From Colwellia sp. 39_35_sub15_T18 (GTDB lineage Bacteria; Pseudomonadota; Gammaproteobacteria; Enterobacterales; Alteromonadaceae): 32,501 nucleotides of DNA. The notes under the pieces were generated by a model. It saw only the letters and a program-made list of their open reading frames with translations, did not search any database and was not told the origin of the DNA. A program made the position numbers and the translations under genes. Shown piece by piece: positions 8,573 to 16,323 of the stretch (within the stretch, counting starts at the first letter, position 1; each line of letters opens with the position of its first letter). The stretch covers positions 1 to 32,501 of the forward strand of contig MAAE01000065.1 of the NCBI GenBank assembly GCA_002162675.1. Reading direction: 5' to 3'.

Positions 8573-8894
8573 AATTCTTAACTACTTTTATATGACCCTT
8601 ACAGCAATATACACCAACAATGTGAAGAATGAATGAAAAGATAGTAATAAAAGCATCTTTTTTGTAGATATGGCATTACATATCAAGTTAAGTGATTAAT
8701 AATCATAAAGTAAGTAATTTTTACTTGCAGCATAAAAAAACCCTGAGATGTGATAACACTCAGGGTCGATCAAATGATCCGTTTAACGCACCCTCAACTT
8801 TCAAAGTAAGCCTTTGACCGCAGAGTTTTTTTACCTCACCAAGTTAACAAGTAACTCAGTTAAGTAGTTGGGATTAGCTGGTAATAGCGATAAA
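8573..8894. other. 322-bp intergenic region, no gene
   Basis: It holds the nag operon terminator (8734-8766) and a weak hairpin with 7-bp arms at 8636-8642/8655-8661 followed by T residues on the + strand. I found no convincing small open frame or RNA gene in the remainder. Confidence 0.6.
8734..8766 (-). terminator. Rho-independent terminator of the nagKAP operon
   Basis: Read leftward: ACCCTGAG, an 11-nt loop with an inner TGT/ACA pairing, CTCAGGGT, then seven T residues (A-run at 8734-8740). The 8-bp G/C-containing stem plus T-run is a classic intrinsic terminator, about 130 bp after the nagP stop. Confidence 0.88.
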
Positions 8895-10193
8895 CTACGA
8901 CCAACTTTTCATTTTGCAGCCTTTAACAGCATAAAATAAAATAAATAAATAACATGGTAGCAGCACGAGATAAGCACCTTGCTCACCCATACTTGTGGTG
9001 GTCGATAGGCTCCAAAATAAGGGCCCAAAAGCTCCACCCGAAATGCCCATAATGAGTAAAGCTGAGCCAATACTGGTTAATTTACCCATGCCAGATAACG
9101 CAAGAGGAAAAACAGCCGGCCAAACAATGGCATTAGCAAAACCTAAAAAGGCAATAAGCACTAAAGTGTCAGGTAGTTGCACACCGCCCAAAACAGCATT
9201 CGCAATGGCGAAAGAATTATTGTCACCAAAAACAATACCCAGAGTTAATAACAAACCTACTACGGCTGACACCATTAACGCTTTTTGTTGGGAAATAATT
9301 CGTGGAATAAGTGCAATACCTAAAATGTACCCTGCCACCATGCAAAGCATGGTGTAAGAAGTCATCATAGTATAGTTCTCTACACCTAACGAAAGCGCGA
9401 AAGTGCCGATAGTATCACCAGCAATCACTTCCGCAGCCACATAGAAAAATAAGGCTACGACACCTAAAACTAAGTTTGGATGTGATAACGCTTCTTTAAG
9501 ATGATCCGAATTATCTTCATTGCTATCAGCCTCGCTCTCTAATTCGGGTAAAGGTGATTTTTTTACTGCTAATGCTAAAAGACCCAAGAATACTGCCATA
9601 CCTAAATACGGCAACACTAATGAATTAGCCATATCATCAATTTGAACTTGTGTTAATTCACCGCTAGCACCTTGAAAACCACTTAAAATCAAGGCGGTGA
9701 AAACCATAGGTGCAACCACACCCGCACCTTTATTTAAGATGCCCATGATAGAAATACGGGCTGCCGCTGACTCTTCTGGCCCAATACGTACCACATAAGG
9801 ATTAACGGCTGTTTGCAGTAAAGTAATACCTGTGCCCATAACAAGTTGCGCAAATAAAAATAAAGCAAAAATTTGCGTTTTTGCTGCAGGAATAAATAAT
9901 AGCCCGGCAACCATCATGGTGGCCATGCCCATCGCCATACCATTTTTATAACCAATTTTGCGAATAACCGTCGCTGATGGCAGTGCAGTAAAAGTCACGG
10001 CAATATAAAAAGAAAATAAAATGAGCGATGCTTCAAAAGGACTTAGCTGCAAAATCTGTTTTAAATAAGGCATCAAAGAGCCATTAAGCCAAGTTGCAAA
10101 GCCTAAAATAAAAAATAGACCTGCCACTATAACCATAGGCAGCGCATTACTTGGTTGTTTTTCTTCACTGGCTTGCGTCGCTGACATTTCCAT
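8895..10193 (-). CDS. nagP: NagP, N-acetylglucosamine MFS permease
   Basis: 432 aa with about 12 membrane segments, major facilitator family of the FucP type (GFATWLNGSLMPYLKQ in the first helices, GTGITLLQTAVNPYV in helix 4). A hydrophilic acidic central loop (about residues 218-232) separates the two six-helix halves. NagP proteins of Shewanella and related Alteromonadales import GlcNAc across the inner membrane without phosphorylation, which is why a cytoplasmic kinase is needed. Placement after nagK and nagA supports this substrate. The start is the ATG at 10193; an alternative internal Met lies at residue 3. The intrinsic terminator lies just downstream. Confidence 0.85.
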   Translation of the reverse strand: MEMSATQASEEKQPSNALPMVIVAGLFFILGFATWLNGSLMPYLKQILQLSPFEASLILFSFYIAVTFTALPSATVIRKIGYKNGMAMGMATMMVAGLLFIPAAKTQIFALFLFAQLVMGTGITLLQTAVNPYVVRIGPEESAAARISIMGILNKGAGVVAPMVFTALILSGFQGASGELTQVQIDDMANSLVLPYLGMAVFLGLLALAVKKSPLPELESEADSNEDNSDHLKEALSHPNLVLGVVALFFYVAAEVIAGDTIGTFALSLGVENYTMMTSYTMLCMVAGYILGIALIPRIISQQKALMVSAVVGLLLTLGIVFGDNNSFAIANAVLGGVQLPDTLVLIAFLGFANAIVWPAVFPLALSGMGKLTSIGSALLIMGISGGAFGPLFWSLSTTTSMGEQGAYLVLLPCYLFILFYAVKGCKMKSWS

Positions 10194-10247
10194 AACTTCC
10201 TCGTTTATTAATTGATTTACGTTATTATTTGTATTTTTTATTTTTGA

Positions 10248-10338
10248 TTATTTGAATCAATAATTTGAATCGATAATTTGAATCGATAATTTGAATCGAT
10301 AATTTAAGCCGATTATTTGAATCAATAACTTTAAACTG
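10248..10338. repeat. 13-bp tandem repeat, six to seven copies, between nagA and nagP
   Basis: Consensus TAATTTGAATCGA. Copies begin at 10248, 10261, 10274, 10287, 10300 and 10313, with a decayed seventh at 10326. The middle three are identical and the outer ones diverge by 1-3 bases, indicating expansion from the centre. It fills more than half of the nagA-nagP gap. Confidence 0.93.
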
Positions 10339-10361
10339 ATAGTTCGTAGTCGCTTAATGAG

Positions 10362-11498
10362 CTAAGGCTTGAAAGGTTTACCACCAATCCAAGTTTCACT
10401 CACACTTAGGTCATCATTTAATACCAACAGATCCGCCTGCATGCCTACTTTTAGCACACCACGAGTTAAGGCTTGCTTGGCATACAAATATTGCGCTGGA
10501 TATAAGCTAGCCATGCGTAATGCCTCATCTAAAGGTATTTTTAGCTCAATATGAGTATTTTTCACCGCGCTTGCCATATCTAATGACGAGCCGGCTAACT
10601 CACCTGTGGTAGACGTTAGTTTGCCATTATTGACATACACGGTTCGATCATAGAGCGGAAACTCAGTCATGTCGGTGCCGACCGGCGGCATAGCATCGGT
10701 GACTAAAAATATACCGCCCGCAGGTTTTGTTTTAATGGCTAACTGGCAACTTGCATAGTCAACATGATGACCATCAACAATAAGACCCGCTTGAGTTGTA
10801 TCATTAAGTAAGGCACAACCCACGACACCGGGCTCTCGTCCTTGCAGTGGTGACATGGCATTAAATAAATGGGTAAAACCCGTAGCGCCAGCATCAACCG
10901 CTTGTTGAGCCGTAGCAAAGTCAGCATTGGTATGACCCAAGCAAACTTTAATGCCTAGCTCAACCATACGGGTAATGTCTGCTGCTGATACCGTTTCGGG
11001 TGCTAACGTCACCATCACTTGACCTATATCCTTACGCGATAAAACTTGCCATTCGTCAGCAGATAGTGGCCGAATAAGATCGGCACAATGGGTGCCTTTT
11101 TTCGCCAATGATAAGTGCGGCCCTTCAAAGTGAATGCCGATAATACCGGCTGTTTTTTCAGCTATTGCCTGCGCCATGGCATCAGCCGCTTGCGCCATAA
11201 TGTCAATCTTATCGGTGATCAGGGTTGCCATCATCGCTGTGGTGCCAAACCTTGCATGAGCGGCAATGATGGTTTTAAGCTTATCTAATGAGGGAGAGTC
11301 ATTAAATAAAGCGCCACCACCGCCATTAACTTGTAAATCGATATAACCTGGGACAACTAATCCAGTGGCACGAACGTCAACGTTACTCGTATCTTGATCT
11401 ATTGCGCTAATAACACCGTCAGTTATCGTTAATACCTGATCATCAACAAAGTGTTGACCATCAAATAATCTGGGTGCATAAAAACGTATTGTGGTCAT
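10362..11498 (-). CDS. nagA: NagA, N-acetylglucosamine-6-phosphate deacetylase
   Basis: 378 aa from the ATG complementary to 11496-11498, giving the start MTTIRFYAPRLFDG; the frame is open further upstream into nagK but that extension (28 residues) is not family-like. Amidohydrolase motifs present: HFEGPHLSLAKKG, GHTNADF, HLFNAMSPLQGREPG, DGHHVD and the catalytic VTDAMPPVG. It converts GlcNAc-6-P to glucosamine-6-P plus acetate in the cytoplasm. The start is 19 bp after the nagK stop, so the two are cotranscribed; nagP follows after the tandem repeat. Confidence 0.95.
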   Translation of the reverse strand: MTTIRFYAPRLFDGQHFVDDQVLTITDGVISAIDQDTSNVDVRATGLVVPGYIDLQVNGGGGALFNDSPSLDKLKTIIAAHARFGTTAMMATLITDKIDIMAQAADAMAQAIAEKTAGIIGIHFEGPHLSLAKKGTHCADLIRPLSADEWQVLSRKDIGQVMVTLAPETVSAADITRMVELGIKVCLGHTNADFATAQQAVDAGATGFTHLFNAMSPLQGREPGVVGCALLNDTTQAGLIVDGHHVDYASCQLAIKTKPAGGIFLVTDAMPPVGTDMTEFPLYDRTVYVNNGKLTSTTGELAGSSLDMASAVKNTHIELKIPLDEALRMASLYPAQYLYAKQALTRGVLKVGMQADLLVLNDDLSVSETWIGGKPFKP

Positions 11499-11517
11499 AG
11501 CGTCTGATCTCTGCTGT

Positions 11518-12432
11518 TTAAGCCATTTTCTGCTGTTTATTTTGTTGACTAAGCTTATGTCTAGCAAAAAAAACAGCGCCAACTTCAGGAGAGCTTAACG
11601 GCTCAGCTAATTGTGTTTGTATTGCTTGCTCTAGCCATGGTTTCAACCTCGGGGTTAAACCACCGAGCATAGAGATACGTGGCGGATTTTTAATCAACAA
11701 GGTACGCGCTAAGCTATTTATATACTCAGCACCTTCATCAATAATCGCTAATGCGATGACATCCCCTTGCTCCGCGGCATCAAACACTAAATTAGCCAGT
11801 TGCGCATAAAAAGTGGCTTTTTTATCCGCAATAGCGGCAACAAGACCCATAGTATCAGTGCAATAAAGCTTAGCTAATAACACATCATTCATTAATGACG
11901 GGGCAATGAGACCATCAAGAGAAAGTAACACCTGCTTAGTCGCCTGTAAGCCAAACCATGCGCCACTGCCTTTATCTCCTTGCGGGAAACCATGACCACC
12001 TATCAAGAGCTCTTGCTCATCAATACATGAAAAGCCACATGAACCTGTACCAGTAATAACCACAGCGCCATTGCTGCTATGGTGAGCACCTAAACAAGCA
12101 ATAAGTAAATCGTGTGCTAAAAACATTTGCTTAAAAGGATGTGGCCATGCTTGCATTTTTTCAAATAGCGCAGGTAAATTAACACCCGCCAAACCAACAC
12201 CCGTATTTAATGTATTTAAGGCGACATTTTCTAAACCCGCATCTTTTAATGCTAACTTAGCCGCCTCTGTAATTGAGTTAGTTGCTTGCTCGAAGCCGAG
12301 CAACGGATTACCTGGACCTGAAATACCCGTACCTAAAATTTCATCATTTTCATTCATCACAATGGCCTTACATTTACTGCCACCGCCATCTATACCTAAA
12401 AATAACTCTTTTTTGTCACCGCTTGTGAACAT
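11518..12432 (-). CDS. nagK: NagK, eukaryotic-type N-acetylglucosamine kinase
   Basis: 304 aa, BadF/BadG/BcrA ATPase family of the ASKHA fold. The phosphate-1 motif LGIDGGGSKCKA is near residue 12; VITGTGSCGF and GDKGSGAWFGLQA follow, and MLGGLTPRL lies near the C-terminus. This type replaces the E. coli ROK-type NagK in Shewanella and other Alteromonadales, phosphorylating cytoplasmic GlcNAc imported by NagP. It is the first gene of nagK-nagA-nagP, with ribosome binding site GAGG just upstream. A regulator palindrome lies about 100 bp upstream and overlaps a promoter. Confidence 0.9.
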   Translation of the reverse strand: MFTSGDKKELFLGIDGGGSKCKAIVMNENDEILGTGISGPGNPLLGFEQATNSITEAAKLALKDAGLENVALNTLNTGVGLAGVNLPALFEKMQAWPHPFKQMFLAHDLLIACLGAHHSSNGAVVITGTGSCGFSCIDEQELLIGGHGFPQGDKGSGAWFGLQATKQVLLSLDGLIAPSLMNDVLLAKLYCTDTMGLVAAIADKKATFYAQLANLVFDAAEQGDVIALAIIDEGAEYINSLARTLLIKNPPRISMLGGLTPRLKPWLEQAIQTQLAEPLSSPEVGAVFFARHKLSQQNKQQKMA

Positions 12433-12519
12433 ACTAACCTCAAATAATCTTTTAACTGTTCAATATTCTACTCAGTTATTTTTAAACTCGCTAATAGCTA
12501 TTTAAAAGTAACGGTTTTC

Positions 12520-12548
12520 ATCTTATCGCCAAATGACAGCGTTGTCAT
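12520..12548 (-). promoter_or_regulatory. Promoter of nagKAP, overlapped by the operator
   Basis: Read leftward, -35 ATGACA (12543-12548), 17-bp spacer, -10 TAAGAT (12520-12525). The -35 is the end of the NagR-like palindrome, so repressor binding would block RNA polymerase directly. Predicted by eye. Confidence 0.5.
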
Positions 12549-12550
12549 TT
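12531..12550. promoter_or_regulatory. NagR-like operator upstream of nagK
   Basis: 20-bp palindrome AAATGACAGCGTTGTCATTT, with one mismatched pair at the centre. Same core as four other sites in the window, all at nag-locus genes. LacI-family dyads have an even-length centre with CG, as here. Confidence 0.8.
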
Positions 12551-12701
12551 ACTTTTTTACAATTTTTAACATTTAATAAGCTATTTTACAATTAATTAAC
12601 ATTAACTCTATGATTTTATAACTAAAAAAACAGTGTCAAAGTAGTAAAAACATTTAATGATAAAATTTAACAAGGTGCATACCCTTACCATTGATTAATT
12701 G

Positions 12702-15392
12702 TTACTGAGCTACTTGGGTAATACGGCTAGAGCGTAAGCCATTTTTACTGCGACTACGCACTTTCACCTGACCTTTTACAGCCACGGCTTTGTTATAAAC
12801 TTGCCATTTTTGCTGTCCATCTTGGTATTCAATGCTCAAGCCAGGAAAAGCGACATTGGCTTTTAGTAGACCTTGCTCAATCACTGCCCCCACCGTTGGC
12901 AAGCGATAGTCAATTCCAGCAAGCTCTAATTTAATAAACTCTTTTCGCCCTAAGGTATTAGCAAATAAACGCCAATTATCTTCTCTTGCTTTGTGCATAT
13001 CGCTAGTAAAGGCATTGGTTGCTTGGCTATATTTAGCGCCCTGATAATTGTATGGCACAGCCCAACTGGGCAGATACCAAGCACGCTCAGCCAATGCTAA
13101 AAGTCGTGGAAATATTTTATGCTCAACAAGGGCATCACTGCGAGTGTTCTCACTCCATAGTTGACCTTGAATACCGAGGAATTTTTGCCCTTGTGCTAGG
13201 GGTATTTTGGTATCATCAGCTACATAGCCGTTGTCTTGTCTGTCTAACCAAAATTCAGCGTGAACGGGTAAATTATCAGGCATAAACTGGAACACTTTTT
13301 CAGTATTAGTGTGGCGAGAAGCCCAGTAATAACCATGCTCTTTCGGGTCAGCTTCGTACGGAAAATCAAAATACAAAACATCTGGGCTTGATATAACCAC
13401 TTGCCAGTCTCGGTTAGCTAAACCATGTACCTTGTCATGACCACCCCAAGATAAAACATCCCAAGCATTGGCTTGCACAATAACGGGCATATTTTCCTGA
13501 CGCGTATGCTCCATACCATCGCTCCAACCTGCAGTTTCAATATCAAGGTTAGAAAGAATACCGGCAACACGCTCAATAAAATAAGCACCCAAATCACTCA
13601 TTTTAGTGACACTAGCGTCCTTATTATTTAAGGCATTATTCGCGACAAACGCTTTACAAGCAGGCGATTCAAGCCAAGCCCCCGCCGTTTCATCAGCGCC
13701 AATATGATAACGAGTTAACGGCTGACCCGCATCTGCGTGAATTTTCTTCACTTGCGTCATCACTTCAACCACAAAAGCATAAGACGACTCTAAACAAACA
13801 TTAATGGTGTTATCGTTATAATACTGCACCGATGAATATTGCGTTTTGTCTTCAAAGTCATCGAGTAAAAACTGTTTGGCTTTTGCTTCATCTTCAAGCG
13901 CTTGATATTTATTATAACGTGCTGTCATCGCTTTCATTGCTGCACGAGAATGGCCGGGCATATCTAAAGAGGGAATAACTTGAATATGGCGCGCGGTTGC
14001 CGCTTTTAATATTTCTTGGTAATCACTTACGCTATAAAAACCATTAACCGATGAGTTAACATCGATACCAGCGCCAAGCTGTGGCAGAAGGCATGCTTGC
14101 TCTTGCCCTACGTTATCAAGAGGAAAACAGCGTTTACTCGAAATTTCGGTTAATTCGGGCAACGTTGGGATCTCTAAACGCCAACCTTCATCATCACCTA
14201 AATGCAAATGCAGCTTATTTAATTTATAAGCCGCCATTTGATCTAACAGCTTTAAAATAAATGCTTTTGAATGAAAATTACGGGCGACATCAACTAGCAT
14301 GCCGCGAAAAGCATAATGAGGTTCATCTTCAACACTAAGTAAAGGCAATGTGGTATTACCTACTGTGTATAAACTTGCTAACGACTGTATGCCATTAAAA
14401 ACACCCGTGGCATCAACACCAACAATATTGATTGCTTGTGCTGAAACCTCTAGCTGATAGCTACCAATCACTTTACTGCTGTCGGCAACTATTGTTAACT
14501 CTAGTGGTAATCCCTGTTCACTTTGCTTTAAACCTAAACGAGCCAATCTAAGCAAAGCGGCCTTGACTTGTGTTTGTTCGACATTATTAAAATCAATTTG
14601 GATACCTTGGCTAATATCAACCACAGCATTATTGTCGGCATAACGCACCAACTTAGGGGTGGGAATAATAGCCTTAGCTATTGACAAATTACCTTCTTTC
14701 AACACTTTACCAACGCTCAAGTTACGCTGATATAGAATTTTACTGGTTAACCAAGTTGTGCTATCGGCGCTAGTGCGCTTAAACTGCTTTACTTCCTCAC
14801 TAAAAGGCATAACAAAGGGTAATACTTCTAAACCAGAGTCTTGAGCCATTTTTACTTGCGTACTGGTAATAACACGAGCCGCTAACTCGGGTGCTGCCAC
14901 GATATAATTGGGTAAAGCATCCGTTTCAGCAAGCATCCAAAAGTTTGCCCGAAAAATTACCCGCTTAGTTTCACCCATTTTAAAGCCGGTAAAACTATCT
15001 TTTAATGAAATACGGTGTAAATCACCATTTAAATGTTCAACCCGAAAGTCATCACTTGTTGATGTTTGCACTGGCGATATTTGACTAAAGTAGATTGACC
15101 AGCCCTTGCTATTAATCGCTTGTTTAGCGGTAAAACTCAGCTCAACCTCAAAACAAGCACCGTCGGCTATGGTTGAATCGCATTTATTTGTTGGCACATT
15201 AGTCAGCAAGCGATATTTAACATCAAGGTTAGCAGCAATAGCATCAATGTTTTGCTGATTTGGGGCTGTTAATTCAGACCTTGCCTGCTGTTCAACTATA
15301 CCGTTTTCAGTGCCAGCCCTGTTAGCTTCATCACTGCATGCTGATATGAGTATGCTCATAATAAAAATGGACAATGACAGTTTTATTTTCAT
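12702..15392 (-). CDS. GH20 beta-N-acetylhexosaminidase (chitobiase-like), lipoprotein
   Basis: 896 aa. The lipobox LISAC places the lipidated cysteine at C19, so the protein is anchored in the outer or inner membrane on the periplasmic face (or at the surface). Residues about 55-200 look like the chitobiase carbohydrate-binding domain, 245-355 the GH20 N-terminal domain, and 360-800 the catalytic barrel. The barrel has LHLHLGDDEGWRLEIP and the catalytic pair D567-E568 in HIGADETAGAW. A small C-terminal beta domain follows. It releases GlcNAc from the non-reducing ends of chitooligosaccharides or related glycans. Length and layout match Vibrio/Serratia-type chitobiases. It has its own operator and lies between the SapC gene and nagK. 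Confidence 0.93.
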   Translation of the reverse strand: MKIKLSLSIFIMSILISACSDEANRAGTENGIVEQQARSELTAPNQQNIDAIAANLDVKYRLLTNVPTNKCDSTIADGACFEVELSFTAKQAINSKGWSIYFSQISPVQTSTSDDFRVEHLNGDLHRISLKDSFTGFKMGETKRVIFRANFWMLAETDALPNYIVAAPELAARVITSTQVKMAQDSGLEVLPFVMPFSEEVKQFKRTSADSTTWLTSKILYQRNLSVGKVLKEGNLSIAKAIIPTPKLVRYADNNAVVDISQGIQIDFNNVEQTQVKAALLRLARLGLKQSEQGLPLELTIVADSSKVIGSYQLEVSAQAINIVGVDATGVFNGIQSLASLYTVGNTTLPLLSVEDEPHYAFRGMLVDVARNFHSKAFILKLLDQMAAYKLNKLHLHLGDDEGWRLEIPTLPELTEISSKRCFPLDNVGQEQACLLPQLGAGIDVNSSVNGFYSVSDYQEILKAATARHIQVIPSLDMPGHSRAAMKAMTARYNKYQALEDEAKAKQFLLDDFEDKTQYSSVQYYNDNTINVCLESSYAFVVEVMTQVKKIHADAGQPLTRYHIGADETAGAWLESPACKAFVANNALNNKDASVTKMSDLGAYFIERVAGILSNLDIETAGWSDGMEHTRQENMPVIVQANAWDVLSWGGHDKVHGLANRDWQVVISSPDVLYFDFPYEADPKEHGYYWASRHTNTEKVFQFMPDNLPVHAEFWLDRQDNGYVADDTKIPLAQGQKFLGIQGQLWSENTRSDALVEHKIFPRLLALAERAWYLPSWAVPYNYQGAKYSQATNAFTSDMHKAREDNWRLFANTLGRKEFIKLELAGIDYRLPTVGAVIEQGLLKANVAFPGLSIEYQDGQQKWQVYNKAVAVKGQVKVRSRSKNGLRSSRITQVAQ

Positions 15393-15440
15393 GTTAATAA
15401 TCCTATTGGCAGTTTCATTAATAAAACTTGACGATAATAA

Positions 15441-15471
15441 TTACTACCCATGGATTTGACAGCGTTGTCAA
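15441..15471 (-). promoter_or_regulatory. Possible promoter of the GH20 gene
   Basis: A perfect -35 TTGACA (15466-15471, minus strand) lies inside the operator. The best -10 (TAGTAA, 15441-15446) is 19 bp away, slightly long. Same operator-over-minus-35 arrangement as at nagK. Confidence 0.4.
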
Positions 15472-15477
15472 ATCCAT
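15450..15477. promoter_or_regulatory. NagR-like operator upstream of the GH20 gene
   Basis: A 28-bp palindrome with a single mismatched pair at the centre: arms ATGGATTTGACAGC and GTTGTCAAATCCAT. It is the longest of the five nag-locus palindromes, centred about 70 bp before the start codon. Confidence 0.8.
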
Positions 15478-15559
15478 ATTTAACTCCGCTAAATCATCAT
15501 AGTGAACTAACATTCAAGTTGAATTAGGCGGATTTAAAATAAAGGTAGAATTAAAAAAG

Positions 15560-16261
15560 TTATTTAGTTGATTGCCGCTGTATTAATTGATTAATGCATT
15601 GCATTGACATTAATACTGCATAAATTGCAGGCAAGGCGTTAGTTTTTCTCAACTCAGCAAATTCACCGTCTGACAAAGTATTAAATTTTTGTTCATTAAT
15701 AACATACAAACCATCCAAGGTATATTCATCTTGTCCGGCTAAGTTTAGGCTCAAAGTTTGTGGCATTAACAGTTCTTTAGACAGTAATAACTTAATGAAA
15801 TTTTGCGTTATGCTAGTATTGTCAACATAGTTTACAATCGCTTCTCCTTTGGCTGTTAACCATGATTTTTGAACGCCTTTTTCATCAAAAAAAGCCTCAC
15901 CTGCTGTTTCATTCACTAAGGGCGAGTCTTCATCAACACATAAAAGCGCTTTATCATTACCTTCCGCTTGATGGATAACGAATGGATAAAGTGTCAGCGC
16001 TTGTGGCACATAATTGCCTCGCCAAGATTTTTCATCAAAAAATAAATTTTCTTGTGGTTTTAAACCAAGTAATACCACGGCATTAAATCGGCCAGTTTCA
16101 GCATCTTTAATAAAGACAATGGGAAACTCTTTACTGGCGCCAATGAATTCTTGCACCACCACAGGGGCAAAGTGCTTGTTTTTACTTTGTATAAAGCTGG
16201 GGTTACTTTTAATTTTAACCCTACCGTGAGCACTGCTGTTAATAGCTTTAATTGAGGCCAC
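15560..16261 (-). CDS. SapC-family protein
   Basis: 233 aa with no signal peptide or membrane span. Features such as HFAPVVVQEFIGASKEFPIVF, the NLFFDEKSWRGNYVPQALTLYPF segment and a late LDGLYVI resemble the SapC family (PF07277), named from an S-layer-related gene but of unknown function. Genes of this family recur beside TonB receptors and tryptophan-halogenase-like genes in carbohydrate loci of Gammaproteobacteria and Caulobacter relatives. The start is GTG (complement of 16259-16261) preceded by GGAG at 6 bp. It follows the first halogenase-like gene by 62 bp, across a perfect-arm palindrome. Family call good; role unknown. Confidence 0.82.
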   Translation of the reverse strand: MASIKAINSSAHGRVKIKSNPSFIQSKNKHFAPVVVQEFIGASKEFPIVFIKDAETGRFNAVVLLGLKPQENLFFDEKSWRGNYVPQALTLYPFVIHQAEGNDKALLCVDEDSPLVNETAGEAFFDEKGVQKSWLTAKGEAIVNYVDNTSITQNFIKLLLSKELLMPQTLSLNLAGQDEYTLDGLYVINEQKFNTLSDGEFAELRKTNALPAIYAVLMSMQCINQLIQRQSTK

Positions 16262-16294
16262 TTTTATCTCCGTAATTTTTTAAATTTACTTCCT

Positions 16295-16312
16295 TGATCA
16301 AAAGTTTGATCA
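16295..16312. promoter_or_regulatory. 18-bp inverted repeat between halogenase-like and SapC genes
   Basis: TGATCAAA-AG-TTTGATCA, perfect 8-bp arms. It sits between two genes of one operon, just before the SapC ribosome binding site region. The loop is too tight for a full RNA hairpin, so a protein site or an mRNA stem are both possible. Confidence 0.45.
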
Positions 16313-16323
16313 CAAGGTCGTTA

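Noticed and set aside
10362..11582. Long form of nagA starting inside nagK
   Set aside because: The extra 28 residues are not family-like; MTTIRFYAP at 11498 has the usual N-terminus.
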